From the NCBI GenBank assembly GCA_041742255.1, contig JBGSIZ010000003.1, positions 1-11,143 of the forward strand: DNA of 11,143 bases. Direction: 5' to 3'. Shown here piece by piece: positions 5,420 to 10,876 of the stretch. The translations under genes were made by a program, and so were the position numbers. How positions within the stretch are numbered: the stretch's first letter is position 1; each line of letters opens with the position of its first letter. This stretch comes from JBGSIZ01 sp041742255. GTDB lineage: Bacteria; Pseudomonadota; Alphaproteobacteria; Rhodobacterales; Rhodobacteraceae. The notes under the pieces are model-generated. The model was not told the DNA's origin and made no database searches. It saw only the letters and a program-made list of their open reading frames with translations.

Positions 5420-6300
5420 CAGCAGGTCCAGTCCTTTGCGGCGGCCTTCAGGAACTTCAGAAACGCCTGAACCTTGGGGGTGCGGTGCAGGTCCACATGG
5501 GTCACCAGCCACAACGCGGCTTCCCATTCGGGGCGGGCGGGCAACACCTCGGTCAGACCCTCCACGCCTACAACATCCCACCGGGGCAGAAACCCGATAC
5601 CCGCCCCCGCCAGCACGGCATCGCCCATGCTGCGGTTGTCCATCGTGCGAAACCGGATGCGGTCCGGGCCGACAGTCTGCATCAACCATTTGTTGAACGG
5701 CGCGCGGCTGTCGGCATCGTCGTGGCCCACAAACCAATGGTCTTTCAACTCGGCCTCGGACTGCGGCAGACCATATCGGTCCGCATAGGCGCGGGTGGCC
5801 ACCAACGCCATCGGCTGGCTGGCAAAGGGTTGCACGACATTGTCGGGCTGTTCGGGGGCGTTCCCCGCGCGAATGGCCACATGGGCCTCGCCATATTCCA
5901 GCCGGAACAACCGTTCACCGGTCAGATACCGGATGCGCAGCCCGTCGTTCTCGGCCTGAAACGCGGCCAGAACCGGGGCAAGAACAGGGGACAGCGACGC
6001 CAGCGATGTAACCACCAGGTCACCGGTCACACCTTCGCCCTGCCCCTTGATGCGGCCCGCCAGTTGGGCAAACTGATCGTCGGTCGCCTGTGCGACACGC
6101 AACAAATCCTCGCCGGCTTCGGTGGCGGTATACCCTCGCGCATGCCGCTGAAACAGTTTGACGCCCAACCGGGTTTCAAGGGCGTCTATGTGGCGGATGA
6201 CGGTGGCATGATGGACGCCCAACACATCTGCGGCACCACTGACCGTGCCCATGCGGGCAACCTGAAACGCCGTGCGCACTTCGTCCCAATTGTCCATCAT
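5419..6300 (-). CDS. LysR-family transcriptional regulator
   Basis: This 293-residue protein has the standard family length. The N-terminal winged HTH (about residues 3-62) reads WDEVRTAFQVARMGTVSGAA, with the recognition helix in VHHATVIRHIDALETRLG and the wing KLFQRHARGYTATEAG. The remainder is a periplasmic-binding-protein-like effector domain with recognisable DLVVTSLASLSP and GIGFLPRWD segments. Start choice: the ATG at 6300 (with another at 6297) follows GAGGG with 5-nt spacing. In-frame starts at 6330 and 6342 lack this. The TGATG overlap with the transporter gene downstream suggests that it controls, or at least is co-expressed with, that transporter. Same-strand coupling is less common than the divergent layout usual for LysR genes. 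The effector is unknown. Confidence 0.92.
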   Translation of the reverse strand: MMDNWDEVRTAFQVARMGTVSGAADVLGVHHATVIRHIDALETRLGVKLFQRHARGYTATEAGEDLLRVAQATDDQFAQLAGRIKGQGEGVTGDLVVTSLASLSPVLAPVLAAFQAENDGLRIRYLTGERLFRLEYGEAHVAIRAGNAPEQPDNVVQPFASQPMALVATRAYADRYGLPQSEAELKDHWFVGHDDADSRAPFNKWLMQTVGPDRIRFRTMDNRSMGDAVLAGAGIGFLPRWDVVGVEGLTEVLPARPEWEAALWLVTHVDLHRTPKVQAFLKFLKAAAKDWTC

Positions 6301-6340
6301 TCCGGCCCTCATCTGTGCGCTGACAAACATTAATGGGGCC

Positions 6341-6368
6341 AAACTACTACGACCGTGTGCTGAAGCAA
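6341..6368 (-). promoter_or_regulatory. Weak candidate promoter for the LysR-transporter pair
   Basis: The minus strand reads TTGCTT (6363-6368), 16 nt, then TAGTTT (6341-6346), about 40 nt before the LysR start. The match is modest. The pair could instead be transcribed from upstream, since only 72 nt separate it from the gene before it on the same strand. Confidence 0.3.
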
Positions 6369-6372
6369 GGGG

Positions 6373-7086
6373 TCAGATGGGGAATGCGGCCAACCACCCG
6401 GCATCAATGCGGTCAATGACGGCAGAGTCAAACTCGGCCATCCGATGCCAGTATCGGCCAGACGGCTCGATATAATTGGCGGCGACCTCGTCGGCGCGGA
6501 CCTGTGCCACGCGGTCGGTATCATAAACGGGCATCGGGAATCCGGCGGCAATCTGGGGCAGCCGGGCGCGGCGATACGGCAGCACGCTGTCGGCCTCGCT
6601 CAGGTTCACCACGGCACAGCCGCGTTCGGCGGCAAACACCTCAAACCGGCGGGCCTTGGCGGGCAATGACCGCAAGGAAACATCATCGCGCAACGGGTCA
6701 GCAGCGCCCACACCATAGAAATGGGTGTCGGTGTCGGGGACATAAACCATGTCGCAGCCCATGAAACACACCGTGGCAGGGGCCAGCGCGCCCAGCGCCC
6801 AATAGGCGGCGGTAAAGGCCATGGTGCCCCCCGCATACACAAACCCGCCCATGGTGTTCTGCACCGGGACATAATCGTCGGCGCGAATGACGGTTTGACC
6901 GGGGTCAATCACGGGGGGGTGGCGGTCGTCGGGGAAATCCTCGGGGTGGATCAGATGGGTCCAATCGGGGCGGATGCGCCATGCGTTGTTGATGACCACG
7001 ATATGGTCAAACCCGGCGCGGGGCCACGCGGCGGCCCCTGTCGCATTGGGGGCGGATCCAAGGATCAGAACACTGGGGCCAGCCAT
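6373..7086 (-). CDS. Unrecognised Rossmann-like protein, weak resemblance to DUF115/MptE-like proteins
   Basis: The 237-residue soluble protein has no signal peptide and no membrane helix. It begins with a beta strand and glycine turn, GPSVLILGSAPNA (3-14), followed by VVINNAWRIRPDW (30-42), as in nucleotide- or sugar-nucleotide-binding Rossmann-type folds. A second block, GGTMAFTAAYWALGAL (86-101) then VCFMGCDMVY (106-115) and THFYG (121-125), recalls the pattern GGS-strand-helix-GxD-THxxG of DUF115/MptE-like proteins and of some sialyltransferase-like glycosyltransferases. I cannot assign a reaction. The ATG at 7086 is chosen because GGAG precedes it by 6 nt. The ATG at 7098 has no such site, and upstream sequence to 7248 looks non-coding. 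No polysaccharide, flagellar or phage genes lie nearby to give a role. Confidence 0.75.
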   Translation of the reverse strand: MAGPSVLILGSAPNATGAAAWPRAGFDHIVVINNAWRIRPDWTHLIHPEDFPDDRHPPVIDPGQTVIRADDYVPVQNTMGGFVYAGGTMAFTAAYWALGALAPATVCFMGCDMVYVPDTDTHFYGVGAADPLRDDVSLRSLPAKARRFEVFAAERGCAVVNLSEADSVLPYRRARLPQIAAGFPMPVYDTDRVAQVRADEVAANYIEPSGRYWHRMAEFDSAVIDRIDAGWLAAFPI

Positions 7087-7157
7087 GACAATCTCCATCC
7101 GCGTCACTGTGAGGGACGGCAGATAGGGCGGCAATCCCGCCTGACCACCTCGCACCC

Positions 7158-7187
7158 TTGACTCTATACCGTTTCCGCGCGTACACG
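7158..7187 (+). promoter_or_regulatory. Candidate sigma70 promoter for ffh
   Basis: TTGACT (7158-7163) is a strong -35 word. It is followed by 18 nt and TACACG (7182-7187) as a weak -10. A start near 7194 would give a leader of about 140 nt before the ffh ATG. On the opposite strand TTGCGC (7188-7193), 19 nt and TATAGA (7163-7168) form a weaker mirror candidate for the leftward gene. Confidence 0.4.
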
Positions 7188-7215
7188 GCGCAAATCCCGG
7201 ATGCATCACGCCTCC

Positions 7216-7239
7216 GGTCCCCGGCCCGGTTCGGGGATC
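7216..7239 (+). promoter_or_regulatory. Stem-loop in the ffh leader
   Basis: GGTCCCCG (7216-7223) pairs with CGGGGATC (7232-7239), 8 bp including one G-U, around an 8-nt loop. It would be the first structure in the predicted ffh leader. Function unknown. Confidence 0.45.
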
Positions 7240-7249
7240 GCCGTCCACC

Positions 7250-7283
7250 AGCGTTTTACGCCCGTGGGCGCGCTTTTGTTTTT
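7250..7283 (+). promoter_or_regulatory. Attenuator-like hairpin with T tract in the ffh leader
   Basis: AGCG (7250-7253) and CGCC (7259-7262), separated by a TTTTA bulge, pair with the contiguous GGCGCGCT (7267-7274). The loop is CGTG. The last stem base is followed by TTTGTTTTT (7275-7283). This has the layout of an intrinsic terminator about 50 nt before the ffh ATG, though the bulge weakens it. Confidence 0.35.
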
Positions 7284-7322
7284 CGCGGTCGGTGCCTATC
7301 TCCCGATCACCCGCAACGGCTC

Positions 7323-7328
7323 AGGAGG
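7323..7328 (+). promoter_or_regulatory. Ribosome binding site that sets the ffh start
   Basis: AGGAGG is a perfect Shine-Dalgarno core, 7 nt before the ATG at 7336. It decides between this start and the in-frame ATG at 7201, which has no such site. Confidence 0.85.
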
Positions 7329-7335
7329 CCACGAT

Positions 7336-8841
7336 ATGTTTGAATCCCTCTCAGAACGCCTTGGCGGCGTTTTCGACAGGCTCACCAAACAAGGGGCCCT
7401 GTCCGAGGATGACGTCAAAACCGCGTTGCGCGAGGTCCGCGTGGCCCTGTTGGAGGCGGACGTGTCGCTTCCCGTGGTGCGGGACTTCGTCAAGGCGGTC
7501 GAGACCAAGGCGACCGGGCAATCGGTCACCAAATCCATCACGCCCGGCCAACAGGTGGTCAAGATCGTCCATGACGAACTGATCCACGTCCTTTCGGGGG
7601 ACAGCGACCCCGGCGTGCTGAAAATCGACAATCCGCCGGCCCCCATCCTGATGGTCGGGCTGCAGGGGTCGGGGAAAACCACGACCACGGCCAAACTGGC
7701 CAAACGGCTCAAGGACCGCGAGGGCAAGCGCGTGCTGATGGCCTCGCTCGACACCAACCGGCCCGCAGCCATGGAACAACTTGCGATCCTTGGGCGGCAG
7801 ATCGGGGTGGACACACTCCCCATCGTCAAGGGCGAAGACCCGGTCGCCATCGCCAAACGGGCGAAAACGCAGGCGAGCCTTGGGGGCTATGACGTCTACA
7901 TGCTCGACACGGCGGGTCGGCTGCACATCGACGCGGACCTGATCGCACAGGCGGCAGCGGTGCGGGACGTGACGAATCCACGGGAAATCCTGTTGGTCGT
8001 GGACGGTCTCACGGGGCAGGACGCGGTCAACGTGGCCACGGAATTTGACGACAAGATCGGGGTGACGGGCGTGGTCCTCACCCGGATGGACGGCGACGGG
8101 CGCGGCGGTGCGGCGCTCTCGATGCGGGCGATCACGGGCAAACCCATCCGCTTTGTCGGCTTGGGCGAAAAGATGGACGCGCTCGAAACCTTTGAACCCT
8201 CGCGGGTGGCGGGGCGTATTCTGGGCATGGGCGACATCGTGGCGCTCGTGGAACGTGCACAGGAAACCATCGAGGCCGAACAGGCCGAGCGGATGATGAA
8301 ACGGTTCCAAAAGGGCCGGTTCAACATGAACGATCTCAAGATGCAGCTCGAACAGATGATGAAAATGGGCGGCATGCAGGGGCTGATGGGCATGATGCCC
8401 GGCATGGGCAAGATGCAAAAACAGATGGACGCGGCGGGGCTGGATGACAGCGTCCTGAAACGTCAGGTGGCGCTCATCAACTCCATGACGAAAAAGGAAC
8501 GGGCGAACCCGGACCTGCTGGCGGCCTCGCGCAAGAAACGGATCGCGGCGGGGGCGGGGCTGGATGTGTCTGACCTCAACAAGCTCATCAAACAGCACCG
8601 GCAGATGGCCGACATGATGAAGAAAATGGGGGCGATGGGCAAAGGCGGGATGCTCAAACAGGCGCTCAAGGGGATGTTCGGCAAAGGCGGCGCACCCGAC
8701 ATGAACGACCCGGCCGCGATGGAAGCGGCAGCCAAACAACTGCAAGGGCGTATGCCCGGCGGGCTTCCGGGCGGGCTTCCCGGTTTGGGCGGCGGCATGC
8801 AATTGCCCCCCGGCCTTTCGGGGTTCGGCAAGAAAAAATGA
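7336..8841 (+). CDS. ffh: Signal recognition particle protein Ffh (SRP54 homologue, GTPase)
   Basis: This is a 501-residue cytosolic GTPase that binds 4.5S RNA and signal sequences and hands nascent chains to FtsY. The N domain (~1-85) begins MFESLSERLGGVFDRL. The G domain follows: P-loop GLQGSGKT (108-115), DTNRPAAMEQL, DTAGR (191-195), TRMD (249-252, in place of the usual TKxD), GDGRGGAALS, and the closing GLGEKMDALETFEP. The M domain (~300-455) is Met-rich with the SRP RNA-binding segment around LINSMTKKERANPDLL and SRKKRIAAGAG. The C-terminal tail is Gly/Pro/Met-rich with a 12-nt tandem repeat encoding GGLP twice (near 8758-8781). The gene is preceded by a perfect Shine-Dalgarno site. Its stop overlaps the ATG of the next gene (ATGA), placing it at the head of the acetyltransferase run. 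Confidence 0.98.
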   Translation: MFESLSERLGGVFDRLTKQGALSEDDVKTALREVRVALLEADVSLPVVRDFVKAVETKATGQSVTKSITPGQQVVKIVHDELIHVLSGDSDPGVLKIDNPPAPILMVGLQGSGKTTTTAKLAKRLKDREGKRVLMASLDTNRPAAMEQLAILGRQIGVDTLPIVKGEDPVAIAKRAKTQASLGGYDVYMLDTAGRLHIDADLIAQAAAVRDVTNPREILLVVDGLTGQDAVNVATEFDDKIGVTGVVLTRMDGDGRGGAALSMRAITGKPIRFVGLGEKMDALETFEPSRVAGRILGMGDIVALVERAQETIEAEQAERMMKRFQKGRFNMNDLKMQLEQMMKMGGMQGLMGMMPGMGKMQKQMDAAGLDDSVLKRQVALINSMTKKERANPDLLAASRKKRIAAGAGLDVSDLNKLIKQHRQMADMMKKMGAMGKGGMLKQALKGMFGKGGAPDMNDPAAMEAAAKQLQGRMPGGLPGGLPGLGGGMQLPPGLSGFGKKK

Positions 8842-9362
8842 CCCTGACCCCGGCCCCCACCTTTACCACGGACCGGCTGACGATCCGCGGCCCCGAAAAA
8901 CGGGACCTTGCGGCGTTCACCGACTGGCTGGGCACGTCGTCCCGTCTGGCGCATGTGGGCGGCAACGTGGACGCGGCGGCGGCATGGCGGGGGTTCATCG
9001 CGGGGGTCGGGCACTTGCACTGGCACGGCTACGGCTTTTTCACGCTGGAAGAAACGGCAACCGGCACGGCGATGGGCCGCATCGGCATCCTGCACCATGT
9101 GGATTGGCCGGAACCGGAACTGGCGTGGCACATGTTCGACCACGGCGAAGGGCACGGTTTCGCCACCGAAGCGGCACACGTGATCCGGGACTGGGCACAA
9201 GGGACACTGGGACTGGGGCCGCTCATTTCGATGATCGCACCCGAAAATACACGCAGCCGGGCACTTGCGGAACGGCTGGGGGCAACGGTCGAACGGTCGG
9301 CAGAAATCCACAAGGGCGAACCAGTGCTGATCTACCGGCACGCGGCGGGGGTGGCGGCATGA
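8838..9362 (+). CDS. GNAT-family N-acetyltransferase 1 (RimJ/RimL-like)
   Basis: This 174-residue acetyl-CoA-dependent transferase carries a complete Acetyltransf_3-type fold. It opens with FTTDRLTIRGPEKRDL (9-24), the usual RimJ/RimL entry. A central strand contains WPEPELAW (90-97). The acetyl-CoA pyrophosphate loop is GEGHGFATEA (103-112), and ENTRSRALAERLGA (136-149) matches the helix and strand after motif B. Substrates of such proteins include ribosomal-protein N-termini, antibiotics, polyamines and small amines; this one cannot be assigned. The start codon overlaps the ffh stop (ATGA) and there is no independent strong Shine-Dalgarno element, so it is probably translated by coupling to ffh. 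It is clearly paralogous to the next two genes, sharing the PEPEL motif and loop. Confidence 0.92.
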   Translation: MTLTPAPTFTTDRLTIRGPEKRDLAAFTDWLGTSSRLAHVGGNVDAAAAWRGFIAGVGHLHWHGYGFFTLEETATGTAMGRIGILHHVDWPEPELAWHMFDHGEGHGFATEAAHVIRDWAQGTLGLGPLISMIAPENTRSRALAERLGATVERSAEIHKGEPVLIYRHAAGVAA

Positions 9363-9907
9363 TGATGCCCACCTGCCCCACCCTGCACACGGAACGGCTG
9401 ACCTTGCGGGGGCCGGAACACCGGGACTTCGAACCGCTGGCGGTCTTTCTTGCGGATCCGGTGCGGTCGCCCGGCTTTGGCGGGCCGGACCCACGGGACC
9501 GGGCGTGGCGGTGGTTTGCGTGTTCGATCGGGCACTGGTGCCTGCACGGTTATGGCTATTGGACGGTGGACACGCACGCGGGCGAAACGGTCGGTATCGT
9601 CGGGCTGTGGAACCCCGAAGGCTGGCCAGAACCGGAACTGGGCTGGGTCATGTTCGCCAATGGCGAAGGGCGGGGATACGCGTATGAGGCGGCGGTGGCC
9701 GCGCGGCACCACGCCTATGATACGCTCGGCATGACCACGCTCACCTCCAACATCCTGCCCGGCAACACCCGGAGCCAATCGCTCGCCCGCAAACTCGGGG
9801 CGTGGTATGAACGGACCTACGACAATCCGAACATGGGGGTTGATGACCTCTGGCGGCATCCCGGCCCGGATGCGCTTTCGCTCTCCAATCAAAAGGCAAC
9901 AGCATGA
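9359..9907 (+). CDS. GNAT-family N-acetyltransferase 2 (RimJ/RimL-like paralogue)
   Basis: This 182-residue protein aligns with the preceding acetyltransferase along its length. LHTERLTLRGPEHRDF (9-24) is the opening, WPEPELGW (89-96) the central motif, GEGRGYAYEA (102-111) the acetyl-CoA loop, and GNTRSQSLARKLGA (135-148) the following helix. The C-terminus diverges and ends in a short polar tail. Translation can begin at the first of three consecutive ATG codons (ATGATGATG, 9359-9367). The first overlaps the previous stop (ATGA) and is preceded by a GGGGGTGG stretch. The frame stays open upstream across the previous gene, but that sequence is only the shadow of GNAT 1. Substrate unknown. 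The catalytic core looks intact. Confidence 0.92.
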   Translation: MMMPTCPTLHTERLTLRGPEHRDFEPLAVFLADPVRSPGFGGPDPRDRAWRWFACSIGHWCLHGYGYWTVDTHAGETVGIVGLWNPEGWPEPELGWVMFANGEGRGYAYEAAVAARHHAYDTLGMTTLTSNILPGNTRSQSLARKLGAWYERTYDNPNMGVDDLWRHPGPDALSLSNQKATA

Positions 9908-10482
9908 CACTCAATCCTTGGGAAACCCGGCCAGCGGGACAGGCCGCCGTTGCGGTGGAACGGATCGGGCAATCGTTGCCCCGGATCGCCACGGCGCGCA
10001 CGGTGATGCGCGGCCCCTACATGGAAGATTTCGACATCTACGCGGGCATCGTGATGTCCGACCGGGGGCAATTTGTCAGCGGTCAACGGGACCGGGCGGG
10101 GGCTTGGGACGATTTCCTGCAACTGACGGCGTCGTGGATCCTGCGGGGCGCGGGGCTGTGGACGGTCGAAAACCAGAATGACAAATCGGTGCTGGGCTTC
10201 GTCCTGCTCGGGCACGAAACCGGTGACCCGGAACCGGAACTGTCCTTCTTCTTTACCGCCGAGGCCGAGGGGAAGGGTTACGCCTTCGAGGCCGCATCGT
10301 CCGCGCGCAACAACGCCTGGAACGCGCTCAGCTGGGACAGTCTGGTCAGCTATATCGAACCGGGGAACGTCCGGGCGATTGCGCTGGCCGAACGGCTCGG
10401 GGCGTTTCACGACCCCGCCGCCGACCATGACGGGGCACTTGGGTATCGGCACCCCCGGCCCGATGTGGTCGATTTCGGCTGA
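9904..10482 (+). CDS. GNAT-family N-acetyltransferase 3 (diverged paralogue)
   Basis: This 192-residue protein is the third member of the tandem series. It has ~30 extra residues at the N-terminus before ATARTVMRGPYMEDF (29-43), which replaces the usual TERLxLRxP opening of its neighbours. The core is preserved: DPEPELSF (108-115), AEGKGYAFEA (121-130) as acetyl-CoA loop, and GNVRAIALAERLGA (154-167). The central strand has Phe residues where GNAT 1 and 2 have Trp. The ATG overlaps the previous stop (ATGA), and AAAAGG lies 9 nt upstream. It is the most diverged of the three, so a different acyl acceptor is plausible. Substrate unknown. Confidence 0.9.
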   Translation: MTLNPWETRPAGQAAVAVERIGQSLPRIATARTVMRGPYMEDFDIYAGIVMSDRGQFVSGQRDRAGAWDDFLQLTASWILRGAGLWTVENQNDKSVLGFVLLGHETGDPEPELSFFFTAEAEGKGYAFEAASSARNNAWNALSWDSLVSYIEPGNVRAIALAERLGAFHDPAADHDGALGYRHPRPDVVDFG

Positions 10483-10533
10483 AATGAAACCGACGCGATA
10501 CAGACGCAACACCGACGTGAAATCGAGGCTCTC

Positions 10534-10830
10534 ATGACCGACCCCACCGCCCGCGCCGCAGACCTCCTCAAGGGGCACCGCGAAAGCATCGACAGGCTCG
10601 ACGCGATCCTCGTTTTCACGCTCGCCGAGCGGTTCAAACACACACAGTCCGTGGGCAGGCTCAAGGCCGCCCATGACCTTCCCCCGTCCGATCCGGTCCG
10701 CGAAGAGGCCCAGATCGCCCGGCTCACCGATCTTGCAAAACAGGCCGATCTCGATCCTGAATTTGCCAAGAAATTCCTGAATTTCATCATTCAGGAAGTG
10801 ATCAAGCACCACGAGAAACACCAATCCTGA
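10534..10830 (+). CDS. Chorismate mutase, AroQ class (monofunctional)
   Basis: This small all-helical enzyme of 98 residues would convert chorismate to prephenate, the first step towards phenylalanine and tyrosine. A gapless alignment by eye with the E. coli P-protein mutase domain maps the active site: R16 (E. coli R11), R33 (R28), K44 (K39), D53 (D48), R56 (R51) and E57 (E52). The position of E. coli Gln88 is H93, in IIQEVIKHHE. The protein is a stand-alone domain without fused prephenate dehydratase, and lacks a signal peptide, so it is cytoplasmic. The GAGG at -10 supports the ATG at 10534. It lies 51 nt after the acetyltransferase genes and 46 nt before rpsP. Confidence 0.9.
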   Translation: MTDPTARAADLLKGHRESIDRLDAILVFTLAERFKHTQSVGRLKAAHDLPPSDPVREEAQIARLTDLAKQADLDPEFAKKFLNFIIQEVIKHHEKHQS

Positions 10831-10850
10831 CAACGGGTTATCTGTTGTCA
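10828..10850 (+). promoter_or_regulatory. Stem-loop between the chorismate mutase gene and rpsP
   Basis: TGACAAC (10828-10834) pairs perfectly with GTTGTCA (10844-10850) around a 9-nt loop. The left arm contains the stop codon of the mutase gene. No T tract follows, so it is not a terminator. It lies 26 nt before the rpsP start and could be an mRNA processing or regulatory element. Confidence 0.4.
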
Positions 10851-10862
10851 CCCTGCCATTCC

Positions 10863-10870
10863 AAAGGAGA
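10863..10870 (+). promoter_or_regulatory. Ribosome binding site of rpsP
   Basis: AAAGGAGA is separated by 6 nt from the ATG at 10877. It is a strong Shine-Dalgarno element and supports the MAMKIRLARGG start rather than the second in-frame ATG at 10883. Confidence 0.8.
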
Positions 10871-10876
10871 TACCAA

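Noticed and set aside
5420..5737. N-terminal extension of the DMT transporter by 106 residues
   Set aside because: The extension is Arg/Gly/Pro-rich, overlaps the LysR coding region in another frame, and the family normally starts at the first helix, here at 5419.
7201..7335. N-terminal extension of Ffh by 45 residues from an upstream in-frame ATG
   Set aside because: There is no ribosome binding site at 7201, the added residues are unlike the N domain, and AGGAGG points precisely to the ATG at 7336.
7087..7335. Possible 4.5S SRP RNA gene (ffs) next to ffh
   Set aside because: I could not find the conserved helix-8 internal loops with a GGAA-type tetraloop or a long paired hairpin of about 100 nt.
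8758..8781. Tandem 12-nt repeat near the end of ffh
   Set aside because: It is in frame and encodes GGLP twice in the Gly/Pro-rich Ffh tail, which is variable in the family; no sign of a mobile or regulatory repeat.
7351..8802. Long open frame on the minus strand opposite ffh (~480 codons)
   Set aside because: The translation is rich in His, Arg and Pro without recognisable domains. It mirrors the codon bias of ffh on the other strand, a common artefact in GC-rich genomes.
10483..10533. Separate promoter for the chorismate mutase gene
   Set aside because: No hexamer pair with acceptable spacing is visible. Read-through from the acetyltransferase genes is sufficient.
10845..10873. Promoter immediately before rpsP using TTGTCA as -35
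   Set aside because: The -10 would fall on the ribosome binding site (AGATAC), leaving no room for a leader.
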